Assembly (NCBI RefSeq): GCF_052065695.1
Contig: NZ_JBQHTM010000004.1
Location: 50,339-114,338 of the forward strand
DNA: 64,000 bases
Origin: Intestinimonas sp052065695
Lineage (GTDB): Bacteria; Bacillota; Clostridia; Oscillospirales; Oscillospiraceae
Direction: 5' to 3'
Positions 7,320 through 15,739 of this stretch are shown in pieces (the first letter of the stretch is position 1; every line of letters starts with the position of its first letter). Below the pieces are notes generated by a model that ran no database searches, had not been told where the DNA came from, and saw only the letters and a program-made list of their open reading frames with translations. Position numbers and translations under genes: made by a program.

Positions 7320-7335
7320 TGTTTCACGTGAAACA
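7320..7335. promoter_or_regulatory. parS: parS site 4
   Basis: 16/16 match. It ends 11 bases before the -35 of parA, so ParB bound here could also affect parA transcription. Confidence 0.97.
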
Positions 7336-7346
7336 TGGATTCCCTG

Positions 7347-7375
7347 TTGAATTACCGTTCAGAGGGCATTATAAT
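7347..7375 (+). promoter_or_regulatory. promoter of parA
   Basis: -35 TTGAAT (7347-7352), 17-base spacer, perfect -10 TATAAT (7370-7375). Confidence 0.88.
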
Positions 7376-7422
7376 GGTAGGGCACAAAGAATCCAAGAAG
7401 GAAGAAGAAACCGAGGTGTCCC

Positions 7423-8193
7423 ATGGGAAAAACCATTGCCATTGTCAACCAGAAGGGCGGCGTCGGTAAGACAACCACCTGCGTCAACCTGGCCGCCGCC
7501 CTGAAGGAGCTGGGCCAGCGCGTCCTCATCTGCGACTTCGACCCCCAGGCCAACACAACTTCCGGCTTTGGAGTGGACAAGACCACCGCCTCCCCCTCCA
7601 TCTACGACGTCCTCATCGACGGCGCCGACTGCCGGAAGGCCATCGTTCCCACCCAGTGGGCCGACGTGATCCCCGCCAACAAGGCTCTGGCCGGCGCCAC
7701 CGTGGAGATGATCGGCATTGACCACCGGGAGTACCTGCTGAAAAACGCTCTGGAGCCCTTCCGGGAGGAGTACGACTATATCTTCATCGACTGCCCCCCC
7801 TCCCTGGAGCTGCTCACCCTCAACGCCCTGTGCGCCGCCGACACCGTCATGGTCCCCGTCCAGTGCGAGTACTACGCCCTGGAGGGTCTCAGCGACCTCC
7901 TGTCCACCATCCGCATTGTCAAGCGGTCTCTCAACCCCGCCATCGATCTGGAGGGCGTGGTCCTCACCATGTACGACGGCCGTACCAACCTGTCCATGCA
8001 GGTGGCCGAGGAGGTCAAACGCCACTTCCCCGGCAAGGTGTACGCCACCGTCATCCCCCGGAACGTGCGGCTCTCCGAGGCCCCCAGCCACGGCAAGCCG
8101 GTGACCGCCTACGACAATCTGTCCCGGGGCTCCGAGGCCTATCGCGCCCTGGCCGGCGAGCTGCTGGAAAAGAGCGCCGCCGCGGTGGGCTGA
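7423..8193 (+). CDS. parA: chromosome partitioning ATPase ParA (Soj)
   Basis: 256 residues. The deviant Walker A motif KGGVGKTT (residues 11-18) follows MGKTIAIVNQ; the Walker A' is CDFDPQANTT and the Walker B is YIFIDCPPSL. ParA/Soj binds DNA as an ATP dimer, is released by ParB, and together they segregate origins and influence DnaA. It has its own strong promoter, four parS sites upstream, and parB 40 bases downstream. Confidence 0.97.
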   Translation: MGKTIAIVNQKGGVGKTTTCVNLAAALKELGQRVLICDFDPQANTTSGFGVDKTTASPSIYDVLIDGADCRKAIVPTQWADVIPANKALAGATVEMIGIDHREYLLKNALEPFREEYDYIFIDCPPSLELLTLNALCAADTVMVPVQCEYYALEGLSDLLSTIRIVKRSLNPAIDLEGVVLTMYDGRTNLSMQVAEEVKRHFPGKVYATVIPRNVRLSEAPSHGKPVTAYDNLSRGSEAYRALAGELLEKSAAAVG

Positions 8194-8233
8194 CCCTCTC
8201 CCTTTGGTAAAATCCCCATGAAGGAGTGATCCT

Positions 8234-9121
8234 ATGTCATTAGAACGCGGCCTGGGCAAGGGCCTGGGCGCCCTGCTGGGGGACGCCGCCCTTCAAACCC
8301 AGGAAGGCGGCTCCGTCTCCCTCCCCATCGCCCAGGTGGAACCGGGCCTGAAGCAGCCCCGGAAGCGCTTTGACCCGGAGACCCTGGCCGACCTGGCCGA
8401 ATCCATCCGCACCCACGGCATCATCCAGCCCCTCACCGTCCGGCGGCTGGGCTCCGGCTACTATCAGATCATCGCCGGAGAGCGCCGCTGGCGGGCGGCC
8501 AAGCTGGCGGGCCTCTCCGAAGTCCCCGCCGTCATCATCGAGGCCGACGACCGGAAGGTCATGGAGCTGGGCCTCATCGAGAACCTCCAGCGGGAGGACC
8601 TGAACCCCATGGAAGAGGCCCTGGGCTACCAGGCCCTTGTCCAGGAGTACGGCCTCACCCAGGAGGAGGCCGCCCAGCAGGTGGGCAAGTCCCGCCCCGC
8701 CGTGGCCAACGCCCTGCGGCTCCTCTCCCTCCCCGACGCCATCCGGGCTCTGCTGGAGGAGGGCAAGCTCTCCGCCGGCCACGGCCGGGCCCTGCTGACG
8801 GTGCCCGACAGCACCTTGCAGAAAAAGCTGGCCCAGAAGGTGGTCCAGGAGGGGTTGTCCGTCCGGCAGACCGAGGCCATGGCCAAACGCCTGGCCCAGG
8901 CCGGCGCCGAGGCCCAGGAGGCCGCCGCCAAGGCGGCCGACCCCATGAAGCTCTACCGGGACGCTGCCGCCAAGGAGCTGTCGCAGCGCTGGGGGCGGAA
9001 GGTGTCCATCACCAAGGGGCCCAAAAAGGGCAAGGTGGAGTTTGAATTCTACAACGACGAGGACCTCACTGAGCTGCTGGATAAGCTGGAACAGTCCGTG
9101 AAGGGAGGTCCCGATCTGTGA
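8234..9121 (+). CDS. parB: chromosome partitioning protein ParB (Spo0J)
   Basis: 295 residues. The N-terminus RGLGKGLGALLGD contains the Arg/Lys-rich segment that stimulates ParA ATPase. The CTP-binding core shows HGIIQPLTVRR and AGERRWRAAKLAGL, then ELGLIENLQREDLNPMEEA and the helix-turn-helix LTQEEAAQQVGKSRPAVANALRLL, and a C-terminal dimerisation region. It binds the parS sites in this window and slides as a CTP clamp. AAGGAG lies 7 bases before the ATG. Its end overlaps the next gene by 4 bases (GTGA). Confidence 0.97.
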   Translation: MSLERGLGKGLGALLGDAALQTQEGGSVSLPIAQVEPGLKQPRKRFDPETLADLAESIRTHGIIQPLTVRRLGSGYYQIIAGERRWRAAKLAGLSEVPAVIIEADDRKVMELGLIENLQREDLNPMEEALGYQALVQEYGLTQEEAAQQVGKSRPAVANALRLLSLPDAIRALLEEGKLSAGHGRALLTVPDSTLQKKLAQKVVQEGLSVRQTEAMAKRLAQAGAEAQEAAAKAADPMKLYRDAAAKELSQRWGRKVSITKGPKKGKVEFEFYNDEDLTELLDKLEQSVKGGPDL

Positions 9122-9687
9122 GTCAGACCCCCGAGCAAAACCATTCCCAGGAGGAGGACAACATCCCCCTCCAGCACGCTGCCGAGCATGAGCGACCCAA
9201 AAAACAGCAATCAGTGCTCATTTACCTGGTGATTCTCTTTGCCGCCGCCTTTCTCCTCATGGCCCTGAGCTATTTTATGCAGCGCCGCACCAGCGATGCC
9301 ACCATTGCGGGCTTGCGCGGGGAGTCGGTGTCCGCCATGCAGTCGATAGAGGACATCCAGGAGGAGAACGAGACCCTCAAGCAGCAGGTGGCCGATCTGG
9401 AGGCCCGGCTGGAGGAGGCCCAGAAGGAGGCCGACGACGCCCAGGCCCAGGCCGACGCCCTGACTGAGGCCCAGGACCGGCTCACCCGGGCCATGGATCT
9501 CTTCTGGCAGATCGACGAGGCCTATGTCCGGGGGCGCTACTCCCTGTGCCGGACGCTCATCGCCCAGATGGAGGACACCACCCAGGGCAGTGCCCTGAAG
9601 GAATCCCTCCCGACCGAGACCACCACCGACACCGACCGCTTCTCCCCCGCCGACCGCTACCAGGAGATCTATGACGCGGTGATGTGA
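9118..9687 (+). CDS. single-pass membrane protein with coiled coil, unknown function
   Basis: 189 residues from a GTG that overlaps the parB stop (GTGA), with GGGAGG 9 bases upstream, so it is translationally coupled to parB. One membrane segment (about 34-51, LIYLVILFAAAFLLMALSYF) follows a short charged cytoplasmic start. A long coiled coil follows (about 70-130, rich in Glu/Gln/Ala heptads), then a helical tail. I do not recognise the family. Its place in the par operon hints at a role at the membrane in segregation or division, but that is inference. Confidence 0.8.
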   Translation: MSQTPEQNHSQEEDNIPLQHAAEHERPKKQQSVLIYLVILFAAAFLLMALSYFMQRRTSDATIAGLRGESVSAMQSIEDIQEENETLKQQVADLEARLEEAQKEADDAQAQADALTEAQDRLTRAMDLFWQIDEAYVRGRYSLCRTLIAQMEDTTQGSALKESLPTETTTDTDRFSPADRYQEIYDAVM

Positions 9688-9723
9688 GGCACCAAAACCG
9701 TTTGCTCAGAACAGGAAGGTTTT

Positions 9724-9749
9724 GCGGGCGGATGGTATCCGCCCCTACC
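9724..9749. repeat. short palindromic repeat, GCGGGCGGAT/ATCCGCCCCTAC type
   Basis: One of about a dozen copies of a 24-27-base palindrome in which GGGCGGNN and NNCCGCCC flank a 4-7-base centre and one side ends CCTAC. The arms vary (GGAT/ATCC, GGCC/GGCC, CGAC/GTCG) but stay complementary. Confidence 0.8.
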
Positions 9750-9925
9750 CCCAGTCATCCTAAGCGCAAAAAAAGGGCCTGCGCACACCCAACGTGGCGG
9801 ACTTTGCCCAATGGGGCCCCCGCGCGAGCCCAGCGCAGCGGGTCGCGTGGGGAGAGGAGGGGCAGCGGAGCGAGCGAGCTTTCGTGTATACACGGAACCG
9901 AGGGATACGCAGCTTGCCCCGACGA

Positions 9926-9941
9926 AGTTTCACGTGAAACA
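9926..9941. promoter_or_regulatory. parS: parS site 5
   Basis: AGTTTCACGTGAAACA, 15/16 match to consensus, 65 bases upstream of serS and 2.6 kb from the main cluster. Confidence 0.93.
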
Positions 9942-10006
9942 TCGGGCGGCGAAACACCGCCCGGTAATTTGATAAATTACCTGAAAAAGAAAGGTTGAGA
10001 ACAGCC

Positions 10007-11308
10007 ATGCTGGACATCAAGTTTATCCGGGAGAACCCCGAAGCCGTGAAGGAAAACATCAAGAAGAAATTCCAGGACGCCAAGCTGCCCCTGGTGGACC
10101 AGGTGCTGGAGCTGGACGCTGAGAACCGCCAGACCATCCAGGAGGCCCAGGACCTGCGCACCGCCCGCAACGCCAAGAGCAAGCAGGTGGGCGTGCTCAT
10201 GGGCCAGTCCAAGAAGGACCCCTCCAAGCTGGCCGAGGCCGAGAAGCTCAAGGACGAGGTCAAGGCCGACGCCGACCGTCTGGCCTATCTGGAGACACGG
10301 GAGTCCGAGCTGGCCGAGCAGATCCGCCACATCATGCTCCAGATCCCCAACATCATCGACCCCTCCGTGCCCATCGGCCCCGACGACTCCTGCAACGTGG
10401 AGGTCCAGCGCTTCGGCGAGCCCGTGACCCCCGACTTTGAGATCCCCTATCACACCCAGATCATGGAGTCCTTCAACGGCATCGACATGGACGCCGCCGG
10501 CCGGGTGTCCGGCAACGGCTTCTATTATCTGATGGGCGACATCGCCCGGCTCCACGAGGCCGTGCTGGCCTACGCCCGCGACTTCATGATCAACAAGGGC
10601 TTCACCTTCTGCGTGCCCCCCTTCATGATCCACGGCAACGTGGTGGAGGGCGTCATGAGCCAGACCGAGATGGACGCCATGATGTACAAGATCGAGGGCG
10701 AGGACCTCTACCTCATCGGCACCTCCGAGCACTCCATGATCGGCAAGTTCATCGACCAGATCATCCCTGAGGAGTCCCTCCCCCAGACCCTCACCTCCTA
10801 CTCCCCCTGCTTCCGTAAGGAGAAGGGCGCCCACGGCATCGAGGAGCGGGGCGTCTACCGCATCCACCAGTTCGAGAAGCAGGAGATGGTGGTGGTCTGC
10901 AAGCCCGAGGACTCCATGAAGTGGTACGAGCAGATGTGGCGCTACTCCGTGGAGCTCTTCCGCTCCATGGACATCCCTGTCCGGCAGCTGGAGTGCTGCT
11001 CCGGCGACCTGGCCGACCTGAAGGTCAAGTCCTGCGACATCGAGGCCTGGTCCCCCCGCCAGCAGAAGTACTTTGAGGTCTGCTCCTGCTCCAACCTCGG
11101 CGACGCCCAGGCCCGCCGCCTGAAGATGCGGGTCAAGGGCGAGAAGGGCACCTACCTGCCCCACACCCTCAACAACACCGTGGTGGCGCCCCCCCGTATG
11201 CTCATCGCCTTCCTGGAGAACAACCTCCAGGCCGACGGCAGCGTGAAGATTCCCGCCGTGCTCCAGCCCTACATGGGCGGCACCGCCCTGCTGGTGCCCA
11301 AGAAATGA
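10007..11308 (+). CDS. serS: serine--tRNA ligase
   Basis: 433 residues from the ATG at 10007 (MLDIKFIREN, the standard SerRS start); a TTG at 9995 is in frame but would overlap the AAAGG site. The N-terminal antiparallel coiled-coil arm (about 25-100) grips the long variable arm of tRNA-Ser. Class II motifs follow: motif 2 near SPCFRKEKGAHGIEERGVYRIHQFEKQE and motif 3 near NNTVVAPPRMLIAFLENN. It charges tRNA-Ser with serine. Its stop overlaps the start of the next small gene (ATGA). Confidence 0.98.
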   Translation: MLDIKFIRENPEAVKENIKKKFQDAKLPLVDQVLELDAENRQTIQEAQDLRTARNAKSKQVGVLMGQSKKDPSKLAEAEKLKDEVKADADRLAYLETRESELAEQIRHIMLQIPNIIDPSVPIGPDDSCNVEVQRFGEPVTPDFEIPYHTQIMESFNGIDMDAAGRVSGNGFYYLMGDIARLHEAVLAYARDFMINKGFTFCVPPFMIHGNVVEGVMSQTEMDAMMYKIEGEDLYLIGTSEHSMIGKFIDQIIPEESLPQTLTSYSPCFRKEKGAHGIEERGVYRIHQFEKQEMVVVCKPEDSMKWYEQMWRYSVELFRSMDIPVRQLECCSGDLADLKVKSCDIEAWSPRQQKYFEVCSCSNLGDAQARRLKMRVKGEKGTYLPHTLNNTVVAPPRMLIAFLENNLQADGSVKIPAVLQPYMGGTALLVPKK

Positions 11309-11523
11309 GACGGCCCGCCGCCGCCCTGCTGACTCTGGTGCTCACAGCGGCGGTGAGCACGGCGATGCTCGCCGCCGCCCCTCGGCTCACTTCCACCCCG
11401 GAGGAGCGGGCTATTCAGGCCCTCAATCAGCGCTACGGCCTGGATGATCCAGCGGACACAGAGCTCCAGCTGTATCTGGAAAACCTGCTTCATGGGGACG
11501 TGGGCTGGTCCATTCAGCCATGA
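11305..11523 (+). CDS. small protein resembling the N-terminal loop of a DppB/OppB permease
   Basis: 72 residues, overlapping the serS stop by 4 bases. A hydrophobic signal-like segment (4-26) is followed by ERAIQALNQRYGLDDPADTELQLYLENLLHGDVGWSIQP and then TGA. That stretch closely follows the first periplasmic loop of peptide/nickel ABC permeases, whose pattern is LRxxLGLDxPxxxQYxxYLxxLLxGDLGxS. All later membrane segments are missing. It is either a truncated remnant kept in frame or a small protein reusing this fold. The similarity is by eye. Confidence 0.6.
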   Translation: MRRPAAALLTLVLTAAVSTAMLAAAPRLTSTPEERAIQALNQRYGLDDPADTELQLYLENLLHGDVGWSIQP

Positions 11524-11561
11524 CCCCTTCCCCGCCCGCACATGAAAAGAGAGGAATCTGA

Positions 11562-12509
11562 ATGAAAACCCGTCTCTTGCCCCTGTCCCTTGCCCTTACC
11601 ACCCTGCTGGTCCTTCCGGCCGGCGCCTTTTCCGACGTGCCGGCGGGCGCCTGGTACGCCGACGCCGCCCAGATCTGCGTGGACCGGGGCCTGCTCAAGG
11701 GCACTGGGGAGGACACCTTTTCCCCCGACAACGCCGTCACCCTGGCCGAGGTGATGACGGTAGCCGTCCGGCTCCACTACCAGGCCCACGGGGGTACCGG
11801 CGACCCGCCTGCCGCCCCCGACAACTGGGGCACCGGCACCCTCACCACCCCCACCGGCGCGGTGCTGCTGGCCTTCAACACCTGCGACCTGGACCGGGGC
11901 CTCACCTATCGCTACGATCAGGAGACTCCCCGGCGGCTCCACCTGTACCTCACCGTCAGTCCCGAGGAGCGGGCCGCCCTCACTCCCGCCGGCGGACCTG
12001 CCCAGGCCGTGCTCACCCTCAACGGCGTGACCGTGCTCACCGGCGGTCTGGCTCCGGCGGAGGGCAGCGCCAACCGCATGGAGTTTATGGCCGACCCCGG
12101 CAGCGACTACACCGCCTTCAACCGGGAGCTGTCCGCCTTCCTCCCCGCCCCGGCCGCGGGGCTGTGGTACCGGGATGCCCTGTGGTACGCCCGGGAGCAC
12201 GGCATGGTGGACAGCCAGCCCATGGAGGCCTCCTTTGAGGAGCCCGCCGCCCGTCAGGATCTGGCCGAATGGCTGTGCTCCGCCCTGCCCCAATCGGCCC
12301 TCACCCCCATCAACACAGTGGATAGCCTGCCCGATTCCATCGACCCGGAGGTGCTGGCCCTCTATCGGGCGGGCATCCTCACCGGCGTCGACAACACCGG
12401 CGCCTTTGCCCCCGCGCGCACCCTCAGCCGGGCAGAGCTGGCCGCTGTGCTGGCCCGGGTAGCCGACCCCAGCCTGCGGGTGGTTCTGCCCACCGGCGGG
12501 GTTTCCTGA
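11562..12509 (+). CDS. secreted S-layer-homology protein
   Basis: 315 residues. Signal peptide (about 1-23) ending AGA, then an SLH repeat (FSDVPAGAWYADAAQICVDRGLLKGTGEDTFSPDNAVTLAEVMTV). A middle beta-rich segment (about 95-190) has no clear family. One or two divergent SLH repeats lie at the C-terminus (GLWYRDALWYAREHGMV; YRAGILTGVDNTGAFAPARTLSRAELAAVLARV). It is probably anchored to wall polysaccharide; the middle domain's function is unknown. It is followed 24 bases later by a related SLH gene, so the two are likely co-transcribed. Confidence 0.85.
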   Translation: MKTRLLPLSLALTTLLVLPAGAFSDVPAGAWYADAAQICVDRGLLKGTGEDTFSPDNAVTLAEVMTVAVRLHYQAHGGTGDPPAAPDNWGTGTLTTPTGAVLLAFNTCDLDRGLTYRYDQETPRRLHLYLTVSPEERAALTPAGGPAQAVLTLNGVTVLTGGLAPAEGSANRMEFMADPGSDYTAFNRELSAFLPAPAAGLWYRDALWYAREHGMVDSQPMEASFEEPAARQDLAEWLCSALPQSALTPINTVDSLPDSIDPEVLALYRAGILTGVDNTGAFAPARTLSRAELAAVLARVADPSLRVVLPTGGVS

Positions 12510-12533
12510 TATTTACAGAAAGAGGGGTTTTCT

Positions 12534-14090
12534 ATGAACCACCGCCTGCCCGCCCTGCTGCTGGGCCTCACCCTGACCCTCAACTGCCTGCCCGCCCTGG
12601 CGGTCCAGACCCCCTTCAACGACGTGCCCGAGGGGGCCTGGTACGCCCCCGGCCTCAATAAGACCTGTGAGATCGGGCTCATGTCCGGCGTGGGCGGGGA
12701 CCGCTTCGCCCCTGAGGTCACCCTGACCTACGGGGAGCTGTACGCCGTGTCGGCCCGGCTTCTCCGCTACTACCAGATTGGCTCCACCACCCTGCCCACC
12801 GCCCCGGCGGGCTACCGGCAGGGAGAAAATATCCCGGCCTGGGTGCTGGACGCCCTGTGGTACCTGGAGCAGACCGGCGCGGCCGCCGGGGAACTGGCCG
12901 AGCTGGGGACGGGGGAGCGCTGGGACCGCCCCGCCACCCGGGAGGATCTGGCTCAATGCCTGTGGGGCAGCGTGGAGTCGGCCCAGGCCCTCTCTGCCGG
13001 GGCCTTCCTGGCCTACACCCCCAACCTGACCGAGAAAAACATCGTGGCCTACCTCCCCGACACCGGCGCCGAGAGCGTGCTCAGTCTGTGCCGGATGGGC
13101 GTGCTCACCGGCGTGGACAGCCGGGGCACCTATGCCGGGGACCGGACCCTCACCCGGGCCGAGCTGGCCACCGCCCTGGGGCGGCTGCTGGACCCCAACC
13201 TGCGGCTCTCCTTCACCCTGGAAACCCACCTGGAGTGGGAGAACTTCACCCTCTCCCCCATCGCCCTGCCTGAGGGCTACCGCATCATCTGGCCCGCCGA
13301 CCCCGACCCCGCCTGCTACTTCTCCGACGGCATCTACCTCCACATGGACAACGGGGTGGACCTCACCGATGAGCGCAGCTGGACCGGCCACCGGGAGGGT
13401 ATCCTGGACATGCGGGGCACCTGGGCCCTGGAGCCGGTGTGGCACACCGTCAGCCAGGTGAAGAGCAACGGCATGGCCGACGTGGTCACCGCCTGGCCCG
13501 CCCTCATCGCCAAGCAGGTGCTGGTGAAGCAGGTCTCCTCCCCCGTGACCGACGGTACCCTCACCGCCTACCAGGACGCCGCCACCGGCCTGTGGGGCTT
13601 CCAGGACGCCGGACAGACGGCGGTCATCCCCGCCCGCTACGCCGTGGGCAGCACGGAGGACCTGGACACCCCCTTCCCCTTCCAGTTCAAGAACGGCTAC
13701 GCCGTGGTGGGGGCCGCCCAGCCCGGCGGAGGCGTGCTGTGCGGCCTCATCGACGAGGCCGGCAATGAGGTCCTGCCCTGTGTCTATGACAGCCTGGGCC
13801 TGGTCTGTGACGGCCTCATCTACTACCGCCAGGGCGGTACGGCGGGCTACTGGAATGTAGCCGCCAAAGCCCCCGCCTTCACCTTCTCCTATACCGACAG
13901 CGCCCAGCGGGCCAACCCCTTCTCCGAGGGCCTGTGCTCCTTTGCCGTGGAGGACGGCGGCGTGGGCTACCTGGACAAGACGGGCGAGCTGGCCATCCCC
14001 GACCTCTTCGACTGGGCCGGGCCGGTGCTGGAGGGCAAGGCCCTGGTTATCCTGGGTGGACGCCCCTACCAGCTCACGCTGAAGACCTGA
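12534..14090 (+). CDS. secreted SLH protein with WG-type repeats
   Basis: 518 residues. Signal peptide (about 1-22) and an N-terminal SLH block like that of the preceding gene (FNDVPEGAWYAPGLNKTCEIGLMSGVGGDRFAPE; CRMGVLTGVDSRGTYAGDRTLTRAELATALGRLLDPNLRL). The C-terminal half (about 320-515) contains WG-like repeats: LWGFQDAGQTAVIPARYA, GLIDEAGNEVLPCVYDSL and GYLDKTGELAIPDLFDWAG. WG repeats form beta-propeller-like folds of largely unknown role. The pair 11562/12534 looks like a tandem duplication that gained different cargo domains. Confidence 0.85.
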   Translation: MNHRLPALLLGLTLTLNCLPALAVQTPFNDVPEGAWYAPGLNKTCEIGLMSGVGGDRFAPEVTLTYGELYAVSARLLRYYQIGSTTLPTAPAGYRQGENIPAWVLDALWYLEQTGAAAGELAELGTGERWDRPATREDLAQCLWGSVESAQALSAGAFLAYTPNLTEKNIVAYLPDTGAESVLSLCRMGVLTGVDSRGTYAGDRTLTRAELATALGRLLDPNLRLSFTLETHLEWENFTLSPIALPEGYRIIWPADPDPACYFSDGIYLHMDNGVDLTDERSWTGHREGILDMRGTWALEPVWHTVSQVKSNGMADVVTAWPALIAKQVLVKQVSSPVTDGTLTAYQDAATGLWGFQDAGQTAVIPARYAVGSTEDLDTPFPFQFKNGYAVVGAAQPGGGVLCGLIDEAGNEVLPCVYDSLGLVCDGLIYYRQGGTAGYWNVAAKAPAFTFSYTDSAQRANPFSEGLCSFAVEDGGVGYLDKTGELAIPDLFDWAGPVLEGKALVILGGRPYQLTLKT

Positions 14091-14113
14091 TACCTGACTA
14101 CGGAGGACCCATT

Positions 14114-14536
14114 TTGAAGCACATCAAAGAAAAGACCGGCGGCTTTCTGGCCGAGTTCCGGAAATTCATCGCCCGGGGCAACGTGATGGACCTGGCCGTG
14201 GGCGTCATCATCGGCGGCGCCTTCAAGGGCATCACCGACTCCCTGGTGAGCGACATCCTCAACCCCATCCTGGGCATCTTCGCCGGCGGCAACGAGGCCC
14301 TCACCGGCCTGAGCATTGCCGTCCCCGGCGGAGGCGCCATCCAACTGGGCAGCTTCATCAACGCCGTGCTCAACTTCCTCATCATGGCCTTTGTCATCTT
14401 CTGCCTGGTCAAGGCCATGAACCGCCTCTATCGGAAGAAGGAGGAGGCACCGGCGGCGCCCCCCGCCCCCAGCAAGGAGGAGGTCCTGCTCACCGAGATC
14501 CGTGACCTGCTCAAGGCGCAGAAGGAGGAGAGCTGA
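14114..14536 (+). CDS. mscL: large-conductance mechanosensitive channel
   Basis: 140 residues starting with TTG (GGAGG 7 bases before it; no nearby ATG). The first helix FLAEFRKFIARGNVMDLAVGVIIGGAFKGITDSLVSDILNPILG is the MscL pore helix, followed by a periplasmic loop with a GGG turn and the second helix FINAVLNFLIMAFVIFCLVKAMNRL. The cytoplasmic C-terminal helix is present. It opens under membrane tension to release solutes during hypo-osmotic shock. Confidence 0.96.
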   Translation: MKHIKEKTGGFLAEFRKFIARGNVMDLAVGVIIGGAFKGITDSLVSDILNPILGIFAGGNEALTGLSIAVPGGGAIQLGSFINAVLNFLIMAFVIFCLVKAMNRLYRKKEEAPAAPPAPSKEEVLLTEIRDLLKAQKEES

Positions 14537-14538
14537 GC

Positions 14539-14883
14539 ATGGACGACCGCAAGGACCTGCCCCCGGAGGAGCCCCATGAGCCCTATGTCCCCGCCTCCCC
14601 CATCAAGCGGACCTGGGCCTGGGTGGCCATCGTGTACGTGGTCATCTGCACGGTGCTCTTCACCTACTACCTGGCCACCGCCCGGGTACTCATCGGCCTG
14701 GGCCCCCTGATGCTCTGCCCCGCCCTGGCGGGTCTGGCCGTCACCACGGTACTCCGCTACCGCAGCGGCAGGGCACGGGGCGGACTGGCGGCCTGCATCG
14801 CCCTCACCGCCGCCTGTGTGGCCCTGCTGCTCATCAATCTGTACGTGGGGGTCCCCTCCCTGCTACGGAACTTTGGAGGTTAA
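14539..14883 (+). CDS. small integral membrane protein, unknown function
   Basis: 114 residues, 2 bases after mscL and 1 base before rsmG, so it is probably in the same operon. A proline-rich cytoplasmic start (about 1-24) is followed by three membrane helices (about 27-47, 53-70, 82-102). I recognise no motif. High-GC codon use matches the neighbours. Confidence 0.75.
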   Translation: MDDRKDLPPEEPHEPYVPASPIKRTWAWVAIVYVVICTVLFTYYLATARVLIGLGPLMLCPALAGLAVTTVLRYRSGRARGGLAACIALTAACVALLLINLYVGVPSLLRNFGG

Positions 14884-14884
14884 C

Positions 14885-15592
14885 ATGAAGGAACGGTTGG
14901 AACAGGGCCTGACCGCCCTGGGGATCACGCCCCCCGCCGGGGCGGTAGACCGGCTGGTGCGGTACGCCCAGCTGCTGCTGGAGCAGAACAAGGTGATGAA
15001 CCTCACCGCCATCACCGAGCCCGACCAGGTGGCCGACCTCCACTTTCTTGACTCCGCCGGGGTGGCCCTGTGCGCCGACCTGGCGGATAAAAAGCTCATC
15101 GACGTGGGCACCGGCGCCGGCTTCCCCGGCATGGTGCTCAAGATCCTGGTGCCCGACCTGGAGCTCACGTTGGTGGACAGCCTGGGCAAGCGGCTGGACT
15201 GGCTGAGCACGGTGTGCGCCGACCTGGGCCTCACCGGGGTGACCATCCGCCACGCCCGGGGGGAGGAGCTCTCCCTGGACCCCGCCTTCCGGGACGGGTT
15301 CGACTTCGCCACCGCCCGGGCGGTGGCCGATCTGCGGGTGCTGTGCGAGCTGTGCCTGCCCTACGTGAAGCCCGGCGGCCGCTTCCTGGCCATGAAGGCC
15401 GTGGACTGCGAGGAGGAGGTCTCCCAGGCCGGGCGGGCGGTGTCGGTGCTGGGCGGGCGGCTGCTGCCCGCCTTCCGCTACCACATCCCCGGCACTGACG
15501 TGGACCGCCGGGTGGTGCTGGTGGAGAAGGTCTCCCCCACTCCCAAGGGCTACCCCCGCCGCTGGGCCAAGATGCAGAAATCCCCCCTCTGA
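14885..15592 (+). CDS. rsmG: 16S rRNA (guanine-527-N7)-methyltransferase
   Basis: 235 residues. The SAM-binding motif LIDVGTGAGFPGMVLKIL (about 71-88) and the RsmG signature NLTAITEPDQVADLHFLDS are present, followed by FATARAVADLRVLCELCLPYVKPGGRFLAMKA. It methylates G527 of 16S rRNA with SAM; loss gives low-level streptomycin resistance in other bacteria. The start ATG at 14885 follows GGAGG by 6 bases. In many Firmicutes rsmG directly precedes noc-parA-parB; here it lies 6 kb downstream of them. Confidence 0.97.
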   Translation: MKERLEQGLTALGITPPAGAVDRLVRYAQLLLEQNKVMNLTAITEPDQVADLHFLDSAGVALCADLADKKLIDVGTGAGFPGMVLKILVPDLELTLVDSLGKRLDWLSTVCADLGLTGVTIRHARGEELSLDPAFRDGFDFATARAVADLRVLCELCLPYVKPGGRFLAMKAVDCEEEVSQAGRAVSVLGGRLLPAFRYHIPGTDVDRRVVLVEKVSPTPKGYPRRWAKMQKSPL

Positions 15593-15645
15593 GCATTCCC
15601 TGCCCTTCGCATCAAAATATTTTATGAATTTGTGCCAAATAGGCT

Positions 15646-15674
15646 TTGCACTCTGGCAAAAGCGATGATATAAT
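15646..15674 (+). promoter_or_regulatory. promoter of minD
   Basis: -35 TTGCAC (15646-15651), 17-base spacer, perfect -10 TATAAT (15669-15674). Confidence 0.85.
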
Positions 15675-15739
15675 GAGATGCGTGGGTTTAGGTTTTTGAC
15701 CCAACGTCGTTTCCCCCGGCCGGGGGTAGGAGGTCTGCT

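Larger units (their letters stand above)
9688..10006. other. spacer between the parB operon and serS
   Basis: No gene. It holds the palindromic repeat at 9724, a GC-rich segment at 9808-9860 that recurs inverted at about 35275-35320 (core CGCGACCCGCTGCGCTGGGC), and parS site 5. I see no T-box leader or clear promoter for serS. Confidence 0.7.

Noticed and set aside
9688..10006. A T-box leader for serS
   Set aside because: No GGTGGNACC-type T-box sequence or terminator is present, unlike hisS and glyS.
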